Source of the DNA: Pseudomonadota bacterium
GTDB taxonomy: Bacteria > Pseudomonadota > Gammaproteobacteria > Burkholderiales > Burkholderiaceae_B
Length of the DNA: 8,760 nucleotides
Assembly: GCA_021793095.1 (NCBI GenBank)
Contig: JAJYTK010000030.1
Location: forward strand, 1-8,760
Reading direction: 5' to 3'
A program made the position numbers and the translations under genes. Under the pieces are notes generated by a model. It worked only from the letters and a program-made list of their open reading frames with translations, ran no database searches and was not told the origin of the DNA. Numbering within the stretch: position 1 is the first letter of the stretch; the number at the start of each line of letters is the position of its first letter. This document shows positions 1 to 6,745 of the stretch, one piece after another.

Positions 1-256
1 CGATCTGGCTTTAGGAAAATGCTGCCTAAACTGCCCTCGAGACACTACCTCACTCACTACCCCCCACCTACCCAATAACTGTCACGGCTGTATAAGGCCA
101 CCACTCAGGCCATGCACACACTGTGCAGCTTATGTGTTTGGCCCTGGCTGTCTGTATAGGTGCATATTTTCACCCCATGGCATAGACTTAAATTGAAGGC
201 TTTATTAAATCCACAGCATCTAGCTGATTTCACCGGCGCAGGAGATCCTCTCATCA
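1..256. other. Non-coding leader upstream of rng
   Basis: No convincing gene lies here on either strand. Frame 1 closes with TAA at 76-78. Frame 2 stays open from the edge to TGA at 194-196, but it encodes a Cys/Pro-rich peptide unlike a real protein end. The minus strand offers only very short frames. The stretch holds a possible hairpin (about 108-143) and ends with an AGGAGA ribosome-binding site at 240-245, eleven bases before the rng ATG. I saw no clear -35/-10 pair, although rng must be transcribed from here or from further upstream. Confidence 0.6.
108..143 (+). other. Possible hairpin in the rng leader
   Basis: The arm GGCCA (108-112) can pair with TGGCC (139-143). Inside it, after one mismatch and a G-T wobble, CACA (115-118) pairs with TGTG (133-136). 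A competing small hairpin TGCACA/TGTGCA (113-118 with 122-127, three-base loop) lies within the same stretch. AGGCCA also occurs directly repeated just upstream, near 96-112. It is not followed by a T-run, so it does not read as a terminator. It may be leader structure in the rng mRNA or chance. Confidence 0.3.
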
Positions 257-1717
257 ATGGCTCAAGACATACTTATAAACGTCACTCCCTTTGAAACGCG
301 GGTTGCAATTGTAGAGCAAGGGGAAATACAAGAATTACTCTTAGAGCGCACCTGCCAAAAAGGGCTGGTAGGCAATATTTACTTTGGTCGTGTGGCCCGT
401 GTGTTGCCTGGCATGCAAAGTGCCTTTATAGATATAGGCCTTGAACGCTCCGCCTTTATTCATGTCGGAGATTTGCGTCAAAATAGACAAGAGCGGTTAT
501 CCGGTAATCCCATCACCCCAATTGAAAAGCTCCTATTCGAGGGCCAGTCGATCATCGTGCAAGTGGTCAAAGACCCCATCGGCACCAAAGGCGCCCGGGT
601 CACGACCCAGATCAGTATTGCAGGCCGCATGCTCGTGTATATGCCTTTTGACCCGCATTTGGGCATTTCCCAGCGCATCGAAGACGAAGCCGTACGCAAT
701 GATTTAAAAGAGCGCATGCAAACCATCGCAAGTAACTTGCCTGGCGGGTTTATTATTCGCACTCAAGCTGAAAGCGCAACCGATGAAGAGTTACAGGCCG
801 ATTGTTCCTATTTGCGCAAACTGTGGCAGCGTATTTCAGACCGGCTAAAGAAACAGCCTTGCCCCTCTAACCTCTATACTGATCTCAGTCTCGCTGAGCG
901 TGTATTACGCGATATGGTGGGCCCTGAGATAGAAAAAATCATCGTTGATTCGCGCACCACTTTTCAACAAATGGCCGTATGGTCCAAAACATATACGCCT
1001 TCTGTACATCAGCGCCTGGTGCACTACAGTGGGCGCCGTGCACTCTTTGACACCGTCAACGCAGAAGAAGAAATACAGCGTGCCTTGTCTCGGCGTGTTG
1101 AACTTAATTCTGGTGGCTATTTAATTATTGATCAGACCGAAGCGCTCACTGCCATTGACGTCAATACCGGAGGATACGTTGGGGGACGCAACTTTCGTGA
1201 CACCATTTTTAAAACCAATCTTGAGGCCACGGTTGCCATTGCGCGCCAGCTCAGGCTGCGCAATTTAGGCGGCATCATCCTCGTTGATTTCATCGATATG
1301 GATCACGAAGAGCATCGACAATCTGTACTCAATGAACTAAAGCGCGCCACTGAAGCCGATCACAGCAAAATTACCATCAGCGATTTTAGTCAGCTTGGTC
1401 TGGTCGAAATGACTCGTAAACGAACACGTGAATCGCTCACCCAAATATTGAGTGAGGCCTGCCCCACTTGTAATTCGCGGGGCACAGTGCGCACAGCACG
1501 TACGATTTGCTATGAGATTTTACGCGAAATTCTACGTGAAGCGCGCCAATTTGATCCCAAAGAGTTTCGTATCATTGCTGCCCAAGAGGTGGTGGATCTA
1601 TTTTTAGACGAAGAAAGTCAGTACCTCGCCCAAACCGGGGATTTCATCGGAAAGCCGATCTCTCTTGAGGTGGATCCGCACTACAACCAAGAGCAGTATG
1701 ATCTCATTTTGTTTTAA
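257..1717 (+). CDS. rng: Ribonuclease G (RNase E/G family endoribonuclease)
   Basis: RNase G is a cytoplasmic single-strand endoribonuclease that matures the 5' end of 16S rRNA and helps turn over mRNA. At 486 residues it matches the usual RNase G length (about 489 in E. coli) and lacks the long C-terminal scaffold of RNase E. An S1-type RNA-binding domain spans roughly residues 36-125 (GLVGNIYFGRV, then SAFIDIG). The catalytic region carries the two expected metal-binding aspartates, in TAIDVNTGG (D301) and ILVDFID (D344). CPTC at 402-405 is the zinc-link cysteine pair that joins subunits in this family. The ATG at 257 follows AGGAGA with a rather long 11-base spacer, and the protein starts in the typical family fashion (MAQDILINVTPFETRVA). 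In many proteobacteria the gene follows maf. Here the 256 bases before it are non-coding, so it may have its own promoter. Confidence 0.97.
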   Translation: MAQDILINVTPFETRVAIVEQGEIQELLLERTCQKGLVGNIYFGRVARVLPGMQSAFIDIGLERSAFIHVGDLRQNRQERLSGNPITPIEKLLFEGQSIIVQVVKDPIGTKGARVTTQISIAGRMLVYMPFDPHLGISQRIEDEAVRNDLKERMQTIASNLPGGFIIRTQAESATDEELQADCSYLRKLWQRISDRLKKQPCPSNLYTDLSLAERVLRDMVGPEIEKIIVDSRTTFQQMAVWSKTYTPSVHQRLVHYSGRRALFDTVNAEEEIQRALSRRVELNSGGYLIIDQTEALTAIDVNTGGYVGGRNFRDTIFKTNLEATVAIARQLRLRNLGGIILVDFIDMDHEEHRQSVLNELKRATEADHSKITISDFSQLGLVEMTRKRTRESLTQILSEACPTCNSRGTVRTARTICYEILREILREARQFDPKEFRIIAAQEVVDLFLDEESQYLAQTGDFIGKPISLEVDPHYNQEQYDLILF

Positions 1718-1726
1718 GCCTATTGG

Positions 1727-1755
1727 CCTGCGCTGATTAGCCCTCTGAGCGCGGG
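1727..1755 (+). terminator. Possible terminator hairpin after rng
   Basis: CCTGCGCT (1727-1734) pairs with AGCGCGGG (1748-1755). This gives an eight-pair stem with one G-T wobble and a 13-base loop, starting ten bases after the rng stop codon. Only a short CATTTCTC follows, so it is a weak intrinsic terminator at best. Its 3' part lies inside the converging lipoprotein gene's end. Given the 19-base gap between the two genes, it could serve transcripts arriving from either side. Confidence 0.3.
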
Positions 1756-2153
1756 CATTTCTCAGGTGAGCTCAAGGCCTCGAGCAAGGCATAGGCCAAA
1801 TCTTTGTTATGCGAATAATAAGCATACACATCTATCTGTAAATTGCCTGATGCATAAGCCGTCATATCCGCAAATACCGATTCGCGTAGATCATCCTCTG
1901 GATTTAGGCGGTAGACCAGCCGTGCATAATGCACCTGCTGCGGATCAGGGGTAAATTCAAAAAAGATATCACACGCCTCACGGTGCTTAAACATACTTTG
2001 CTGGACATCGGGAAAGCGTGCGGGCAATTTTCTATCCGTCACCAAATAACGTTCTTGATACACCCGTTCTTGGCTAAATCCCTCTTGGGCGGAACTCGCG
2101 CAGCCAGCCACAAAGGCGGCCGCTAAAACTGCTGTTATTGTGCTTTTATACAT
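1737..2153 (-). CDS. Small putative outer-membrane lipoprotein, family not recognised
   Basis: This encodes a 138-residue protein with a short signal peptide and a lipobox: a basic start (MYK), a hydrophobic stretch (ITAVLAAAFVAG), then Cys18. Cys18 is the likely lipidation site after signal peptidase II cleavage. Ala and Ser at +2 and +3, with no Asp at +2, predict Lol-dependent sorting to the outer membrane. The mature part is soluble-looking, aromatic and acidic (FFEFTPDPQQ, YARLVYRLNPEDD, VYAYYSHNKD). It has two further cysteines, C61 and C133, that could form a disulfide in the periplasm. I do not recognise the family. The start is well supported by AAGGA (complement of 2159-2163) five bases before the ATG. 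It lies 74 bases downstream of msbA on the same strand, so co-transcription is possible but not shown. Confidence 0.85.
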   Translation of the reverse strand: MYKSTITAVLAAAFVAGCASSAQEGFSQERVYQERYLVTDRKLPARFPDVQQSMFKHREACDIFFEFTPDPQQVHYARLVYRLNPEDDLRESVFADMTAYASGNLQIDVYAYYSHNKDLAYALLEALSSPEKCPRSEG

Positions 2154-2158
2154 GTGAA

Positions 2159-2163
2159 TCCTT
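2159..2163 (-). promoter_or_regulatory. Ribosome-binding site of the lipoprotein gene
   Basis: On the minus strand AAGGA sits five bases before the ATG at 2153. This is a good Shine-Dalgarno match and fixes the start just before the signal peptide. Confidence 0.7.
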
Positions 2164-2227
2164 AGTTTTAGATATGGTCTTATAAAATGCTCAGGCCTTT
2201 TGAGGCGGTAGCGCGGGCTGTCTTTAT

Positions 2228-4045
2228 CTAAGCATTATCAGCCTCTGGGTGCACATGCTCTTCAGCATACTGCATCTGATACAGTGCAGCATATATCCCT
2301 TGATGAGCGATGAGCTCATCATGCGTGCCTTGTTCAGCGATGCTGCCCTCATCAAGCACGATAATTCGATCGGCATTTTTCACCGTGGCCAAACGGTGCG
2401 CAATCACTAAAGTGCTGCGCTCACGCATCAGCTCTTCGAGGGATTGCTGTATTTGTCGTTCGGACTCACTGTCTAGAGCTGAGGTCGCCTCGTCGAGGAT
2501 GAGTATTGGGGCATCCTTAATAATCGCGCGGGCAATGGCCAGCCGTTGGCGCTGCCCACCAGAAAGTTTGCTGGCCTGCTCACCCACATAGGTATGCATA
2601 CCTTGTGGCTGACTGCGCACAAAATCGCTCAGATTGGCAGCCTCTAATGCCTGCCAAACTTCATCATCTGTTTTATTGGAAAACTCACCATAAGCCACAT
2701 TATCTTTGATGGTTCCCTCGAAAAGAACCACGTCTTGGCTCACAAAAGACAAATTGCGCCTCAAAGAATGCAGTGAAAGCGTCCCTACATCTTTATTGTC
2801 AACGGTAATCACCCCTCCTTGATTGGGCTCAATAAACCGCGGCAGCATATTGGCCAGAGTGGTTTTCCCACTGCCCGAACGCCCGACCAAAGCCACCGTT
2901 TGACCGGGTTGGATCTCAAAGCTCACCCCTTTGACGACGGGCCGCTCTTGCCCATCGTATTGGTGAGAAACCTCTTTAAAATGCACATACCCCTGAGCAG
3001 GCTCGGTGAGTGTTTCTGTCCCGGTATCGCGCTCTTCGTCCCAGTCAATTAGAGTAAAAACACTCTCTGCGGCCGTGAGCATTCGCTGCACAGTCCCGGT
3101 GATATTGGCCAACCGACGGATCGGGTCTAATAACTGCACCAAGGCTGCCATAAAAGCAGCAAAACCACCGATGGTCAACCCCTTGCTAGTCGCTTGGTAG
3201 AGAGCCACGGCAATCACAATGGCGACCGCAATAGTGACAAAAAATTGGGTGATGGGAGAAAGTGCCGCATTAGCGCTCGCAGCACGCATGGCAAAACGCC
3301 GCAAGCGACCATTAACGTAGGCAAAACGCTCACTCTCGTGTGCATAGCCATTAAACAATTTCACCACCCGTTGGCCAGCAATGCTCTCACTGACAACACG
3401 TGTTAGCTCGGCATTCATGCTCAGCGTATCGCGGTTGATTCGGCGCAACCGTCGTGAAATGAGCCGCGCCGCAATATATGACATGGGCAGCATGACAAAA
3501 ACAATGAGCGTGAGCTGCCACGACATATATAGCAACACGGCGAGTAATGCCACCACCGTGAGTGTTTCGCGGACAATCACGGTAATGACCTCGGTGGCAA
3601 CGTTGGTCATGTTGGTGGCATCAATGGTAAATCGATTCAGCAGGCGCCCCGAGTCACCCTGCCTAAAGGTCGCGTCGGGCAGGGAAAGCAAGCGCTCGAA
3701 CATTTGTTTACGCAGCCCCAAAAGCATGTTGTTGGCAACCCAAGCCAACAAATAGTTACTGGCATAACCAGCCAGGCCACGGATAATCATAATCCCCACC
3801 ACCAACAACGGTATTTGCCAAACATAAGCCGGCTTGGCCCCAGTGAAACCATCGTCTAATAATGGTTTCATAATGACTGCCATTAGTGGCTTTGCAGCAG
3901 ACACAACACTGACTAAAATAACAGCCAATAGGATGACTCGCCAATAAGGCAACAAGCGCTGATAGATGCGGCGCCAGATCTCTGCCTCTTCTTGAAAGCC
4001 TTGGGGGACATAATGCGTGGTATGGTTACTCAATCGTTTACTCAC
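2228..4045 (-). CDS. msbA: MsbA-type lipid A/LPS ABC exporter (permease-ATPase half transporter)
   Basis: MsbA homodimers use ATP to flip lipid A-core across the inner membrane. The protein has an N-terminal membrane domain of several hydrophobic helices (about residues 30-310), with family hallmarks such as KPLLDDGF (60-67) and the helix and loop YMSWQLTLI. A full ATPase domain follows: Walker A GRSGSGKT (388-395), Q-loop Gln437, signature LSGGQ (494-498), Walker B ILILD plus Glu519, SALD D-loop (522-525) and switch His550. All catalytic residues are present. At 605 residues it is a little longer than E. coli MsbA (582), through an extended N-terminus and a polar tail (AEEHVHPEADNA). The start is GTG at 4045. 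An in-frame TAA (4049-4051) lies two codons upstream, so no earlier start is possible; TTG at codon 5 is an alternative. No clear Shine-Dalgarno precedes it. It diverges from the glycosyltransferase operon. Confidence 0.96.
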   Translation of the reverse strand: MSKRLSNHTTHYVPQGFQEEAEIWRRIYQRLLPYWRVILLAVILVSVVSAAKPLMAVIMKPLLDDGFTGAKPAYVWQIPLLVVGIMIIRGLAGYASNYLLAWVANNMLLGLRKQMFERLLSLPDATFRQGDSGRLLNRFTIDATNMTNVATEVITVIVRETLTVVALLAVLLYMSWQLTLIVFVMLPMSYIAARLISRRLRRINRDTLSMNAELTRVVSESIAGQRVVKLFNGYAHESERFAYVNGRLRRFAMRAASANAALSPITQFFVTIAVAIVIAVALYQATSKGLTIGGFAAFMAALVQLLDPIRRLANITGTVQRMLTAAESVFTLIDWDEERDTGTETLTEPAQGYVHFKEVSHQYDGQERPVVKGVSFEIQPGQTVALVGRSGSGKTTLANMLPRFIEPNQGGVITVDNKDVGTLSLHSLRRNLSFVSQDVVLFEGTIKDNVAYGEFSNKTDDEVWQALEAANLSDFVRSQPQGMHTYVGEQASKLSGGQRQRLAIARAIIKDAPILILDEATSALDSESERQIQQSLEELMRERSTLVIAHRLATVKNADRIIVLDEGSIAEQGTHDELIAHQGIYAALYQMQYAEEHVHPEADNA

Positions 4046-4138
4046 TATTTATCTAAATCGGGTATCTAATATCGCATTTTAACTCGCCTTGCGCTGCGAT
4101 GTTCAAGTTTCGTTGCAGCCAATATTTAACACATAATA
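4046..4138. promoter_or_regulatory. Divergent spacer between msbA and the glycosyltransferase operon
   Basis: This 93-base A/T-richer gap must supply promoters for both directions unless either gene is read from further away. Toward msbA there is a plausible sigma70 pair on the minus strand: TTGAAC (complement of 4101-4106) and TAAAAT (complement of 4076-4081), 19 bases apart; choosing TTAAAA as the -10 shortens the gap to 18. Toward the right, TTCAAG (4102-4107) and TATTTA (4123-4128) are only a weak pair with a 15-base gap. Neither start codon has a clear Shine-Dalgarno in this spacer. Confidence 0.4.
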
Positions 4139-5155
4139 ATGACTACTGCTTCTCGCCCCTCACGCACGCTTTTGTATTTACGCCTGCCCAACTGGCTGGG
4201 TGATGTGTGCATGTGCTTACCCATTATCGAGGCTTTATTAGATGCCCCTGAGTACGAGCTGGTGATTTGCGCGCGGCCCTGGGCCCAACAGCTACTGCGC
4301 CACTACCCTATCGATCGTTGGGTGATTCTCAAAGGACACACGCGCCATGATGCCAAGGCCATCAAAAAACATCGCCAGTATTATGCCCAACAAAAGGCCA
4401 AAGGATTAATCATCCCTGATTCTTTTTCCAGCGCATTTATTTTTTGGTGGGGCAGCATTCCCGCCGCAGGTGTTCGTGATGAGGGCCGTGGCTTTTTTCT
4501 CCGTTGGCCTTTTGATAAACCCGATGCGCGCTTACATACCGTGCAATATTGGTACACACTGGCCCGCCTAGCGATGCAACGCTGGGGGACGCCCATTGCC
4601 CCCCTTCAAGGGCAACAACTCAAGCTCAGGCTTCCCCAATCCCAACAGTCGTTGTTGCCAGCCCAATTTCAATCAGGAAAGTCAGTGCTGATTGCACCAA
4701 CAGCGACGGGCAAACATCGAGGGCAGATCAAGGTCTGGCCCCATTTCGAGGCATTAACGCTGGCCCTTAAAGCACGCGGCATCAATGTACTGATGTGCCC
4801 ACCCCCCAATGAAATAGAACAGGCCCGCACCAATGCCCCGTCGGCGTACACATTGCCGCCGCTACCCATCGATCAATTTGCTCAATTATGTCAGCAGGTA
4901 GATTTGGTGGTGTGCAATGATTCAGGGGTCTCTCATGTCGCCGCGGCAGCACAGGCCAAGCAAATCACTTTATTTGGCGTGACCTCTGCAGACCGCACCG
5001 GCCCTTGGTCAGAGCATGCACACTGCTTGGGGCAGCCTGATCAATGGCCCGACTTGCCCGAGGTACTCGCTCAGTGCTTGGCCCTGCTGGCGCCTGAAAC
5101 CACCCATGACCCAGATGTTCAACCAACAACAACATCAACAACGACCCGCTTATGA
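4139..5155 (+). CDS. Glycosyltransferase family 9, heptosyltransferase-like (LPS inner core)
   Basis: Family 9 enzymes such as WaaC, WaaF and WaaQ transfer heptose from ADP-heptose to the growing LPS core at the cytoplasmic face of the inner membrane. The 338-residue protein fits the family in size. It has the N-terminal acceptor-side motif RLPNWLGD (15-22), a central strand VLIAPTATGK (183-192) opening the second Rossmann-like domain, and the nucleotide-sugar motif NDSGVSHVAAA (260-270), followed by TLFGVTSADRTGPW (277-290). These identify the family well, but which heptosyltransferase it is, or whether it uses heptose at all, cannot be read from sequence. The C-terminus ends in a low-complexity Thr-rich tail (about 329-336) beyond the usual fold. 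The ATG at 4139 is the first start after an in-frame TAA (4127-4129) and has no obvious Shine-Dalgarno. It overlaps the next gene by ATGA. Confidence 0.92.
   Translation: MTTASRPSRTLLYLRLPNWLGDVCMCLPIIEALLDAPEYELVICARPWAQQLLRHYPIDRWVILKGHTRHDAKAIKKHRQYYAQQKAKGLIIPDSFSSAFIFWWGSIPAAGVRDEGRGFFLRWPFDKPDARLHTVQYWYTLARLAMQRWGTPIAPLQGQQLKLRLPQSQQSLLPAQFQSGKSVLIAPTATGKHRGQIKVWPHFEALTLALKARGINVLMCPPPNEIEQARTNAPSAYTLPPLPIDQFAQLCQQVDLVVCNDSGVSHVAAAAQAKQITLFGVTSADRTGPWSEHAHCLGQPDQWPDLPEVLAQCLALLAPETTHDPDVQPTTTSTTTRL
5120..5143 (+). repeat. CAA/ACA-rich low-complexity tract at the end of the family 9 glycosyltransferase gene
   Basis: The stretch is built almost only of CAA/ACA units and encodes the Thr-rich tail of the glycosyltransferase. 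It ends eight bases before the start codon of the next gene, where a Shine-Dalgarno would normally sit. The unit is a triplet, so gain or loss of units would not shift the reading frame. Confidence 0.5.
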
Positions 5156-5916
5156 GTGTGACGCAAATACTTCCCCAACTCATAGTGCCTATTAATCTGG
5201 CCATTGCACTGACCATCGCCGCCTGCTTGTTATTTGTTTTTCGACGTCGTAAAACAGCCTTTTTGCTGGTTTTGATTGCCGCCAGTTGGGTGCTTGCCTG
5301 GTCGGTACCCGCGACCTCTATCTATTTTGGTGGATTGCTCGAGCAACGCTATCCCTACCTAGAGGCGACTCAAAACCCCGACGCCCAAGCGATTATCGTG
5401 CTGGGTGGGCACACCGGGGGCAATCGCCACAATTGGTTTGAGCCGCTGGACAGGCAACGCACCACCTCACGCGTTGACCGCGCTGCCGAGCTCTACCACG
5501 CCCACCGTGCACCGTTGATTATCGTCTCGGGGGCTGCTCATGACGGGGGGACCAGCGAGGCACGGGGAATGGCGTTACGATTGCAACAACTTGGTGTCCC
5601 AGCGCATGCCATTGCACTTGAGGAGTCCAGCCACACCACACGTGAAAATGCCCTTTACACCGATGAGTTTCTCAAGGAACTAGGGATTGGCGACGCGTTG
5701 TTGGTCACCTCTGCCCTACATATGCCCCGCTCCATGGCCACCTTTTCTAGGTTGCACGCACAAATCATTGCCGCCCCCGTACAACCACAAATCACGCGTC
5801 CCAACACAGAGGGCTTCTCTGTGTGGCGCCCTAATTGGCATACACTGAATTCCAGCCGCTCAATCATTAAAGAGTATCTGGGTCTTTTTGTTTATTGGTT
5901 TCGGGGCTGGGCATAG
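5152..5916 (+). CDS. YdcF/ElyC-like DUF218 membrane protein
   Basis: This 254-residue protein has two N-terminal hydrophobic helices (about 9-30 and 36-54), split by the basic loop FRRRK (30-34), and then a DUF218 domain. Recognisable DUF218 elements are AIIVLGGH (80-87), RVDRAAELY (107-115), PLIIVSGAA (121-129), EESSHTTRENA (157-167) and LLVTSALHMPRS (183-194). ElyC and related E. coli proteins in this family are inner-membrane proteins tied to envelope precursor metabolism. The exact reaction is not established, and I infer only an envelope role, which suits the LPS-gene setting. The start ATG overlaps the upstream stop as ATGA and has no Shine-Dalgarno of its own, so translation probably depends on ribosomes finishing the upstream gene. 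Its last 50 bases overlap the 3' end of the opposing glycosyltransferase gene. Confidence 0.9.
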   Translation: MSVTQILPQLIVPINLAIALTIAACLLFVFRRRKTAFLLVLIAASWVLAWSVPATSIYFGGLLEQRYPYLEATQNPDAQAIIVLGGHTGGNRHNWFEPLDRQRTTSRVDRAAELYHAHRAPLIIVSGAAHDGGTSEARGMALRLQQLGVPAHAIALEESSHTTRENALYTDEFLKELGIGDALLVTSALHMPRSMATFSRLHAQIIAAPVQPQITRPNTEGFSVWRPNWHTLNSSRSIIKEYLGLFVYWFRGWA

Positions 5917-6745
5917 GGGGATGCCAGTGGGTGTCTCGCTGCAAAAACCAAAGTTTACTGTAGCGATACATATTGCCTGTGGCGGCCATCATGGCCAAAA
6001 TCAGCCCTTGTTTACCGTCAAGAAAACCGCGACGAATAATATACACGCGCACAAAGGTCCAAAACATCTTGAGCACTATCCCCAAGACAGAGATCTTGCG
6101 CCCACGGGCGTATAAGCTTTGTGCCGCAGCGGTTGAGTAATGATCTTGCTTTTTAATATGGGTGGACAAACTATCATAAGGGTAATGATAGATGACCCCC
6201 TCTAGACGCCCTACCGGCCCCTGATACTGCACGCTTTCATGTACTAAGTCATCACTAAATCGACCTTGGGTACGGCGAAACAAACGCAGCACAAAATCAG
6301 GATGCCAACCACTATGGCGCATCCACCGCCCGCCATAGCAAGACAACCGCGACAATTCATAGGCACCGACAGCAGCCGCAGAGTGAGCGCCCCCTTGGGG
6401 CCCCTCTGGGGTGGGCGCCGCCGCCTGATCGGCTGTCGGATGGTCATCCCTACGCACCACCTGCACGATCTGCTGGGCTAATTCTGGGCTGATGCGTTCA
6501 TCCGCATCCAATGACAGCACCCAATCGCCCTGGGCATAATCCAAAGCGCGATTCTTTTGTGGGCCAAAGCCCGGCCAATCTGTACTTTGAAACACCTTGG
6601 CCCCTGCTTGCTCTGCCAGTGCGCAAGTATCATCTGTGCTGCCCGAATCAAGCACAATGACCTCATCCGCAAAGGCCACCGAACGGATGCAGTCAACGAT
6701 ATGTGCTGCTTCGTTTTTAGTGATGATGGTGACTGAAAGCCTCAC
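5867..6745 (-). CDS. Glycosyltransferase family 2, WaaE/KdtX-like LPS core glucosyltransferase
   Basis: This GT-A-fold enzyme probably adds a sugar to the LPS inner core. The 292-residue protein opens with MRLSVTIITKNE, then VLDSGSTDDT (31-40) and TDWPGFGPQKNRAL (55-68). The metal/nucleotide-sugar motif LDADE (79-83) follows, then GGRWMRHSGWHPDFVLRLF (138-156), DDLVHESV (165-172) and FLDGKQGLILA (241-251). These are hallmarks of the WaaE/KdtX branch. Residues about 98-126 form an Ala/Pro/Gly-rich insertion absent from relatives I remember. I chose GTG at 6745 because AGGGG (complement of 6754-6758) stands eight bases upstream and the protein then begins at the conserved strand. An upstream TTG at 6781 would add twelve unlikely residues, and a GTG at 6754 overlaps the binding site. 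The start lies inside the end of dnaE (29-base overlap), so the two are probably co-transcribed and coupled. The 3' end overlaps the YdcF-like gene by 50 bases. Confidence 0.93.
   Translation of the reverse strand: MRLSVTIITKNEAAHIVDCIRSVAFADEVIVLDSGSTDDTCALAEQAGAKVFQSTDWPGFGPQKNRALDYAQGDWVLSLDADERISPELAQQIVQVVRRDDHPTADQAAAPTPEGPQGGAHSAAAVGAYELSRLSCYGGRWMRHSGWHPDFVLRLFRRTQGRFSDDLVHESVQYQGPVGRLEGVIYHYPYDSLSTHIKKQDHYSTAAAQSLYARGRKISVLGIVLKMFWTFVRVYIIRRGFLDGKQGLILAMMAATGNMYRYSKLWFLQRDTHWHPPMPSPETNKQKDPDTL
6387..6418. repeat. G/C palindromic cluster inside the family 2 glycosyltransferase gene
   Basis: The arms GCGCCC (6387-6392) and GGGCGC (6413-6418) are perfect complements. Between them lie CCCC-TT-GGGG (6391-6400), GGGGCCCC (6397-6404) and CCCC-TCT-GGGG (6401-6411), so several mutually exclusive hairpins can form. 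It encodes about residues 110-120 of the glycosyltransferase, inside the extra Ala/Pro/Gly-rich segment. Confidence 0.6.

Noticed and set aside
2..196. Frame open from the left edge to TGA at 194-196
   Set aside because: The peptide is Cys/Pro-rich with no domain sense and no match to Maf or other usual rng neighbours that I recognise. An open frame of this length at an edge is expected by chance.
2185..2206. Possible terminator after msbA (CTCA/TGAG or GCCT/AGGC stem followed by ATTTTAT on the minus strand)
   Set aside because: The stem has only four pairs in either form and the T-run is interrupted, so it is too weak to call.
3381..3755. Open frame of 124 codons on the plus strand
   Set aside because: It is antisense to the msbA membrane domain, which is certain from its motifs. 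The translation is compositionally odd and there is no ribosome-binding site.
4639..4690. Repeated Gln/Leu/Pro-rich stretch in the family 9 glycosyltransferase as a frameshift scar
   Set aside because: The frame is continuous with conserved motifs on both sides. It fits the variable linker between the two domains.
5888..6115. Open frame of 75 codons on the plus strand after the YdcF-like gene
   Set aside because: It lies wholly antisense to conserved C-terminal motifs of the family 2 glycosyltransferase and resembles no protein.
6717..6728. Four-histidine end of DnaE as an engineered tag
   Set aside because: It is only four residues, with mixed CAC/CAT codons, and the same bases encode a conserved strand of the overlapping gene, so it is natural coding overlap.
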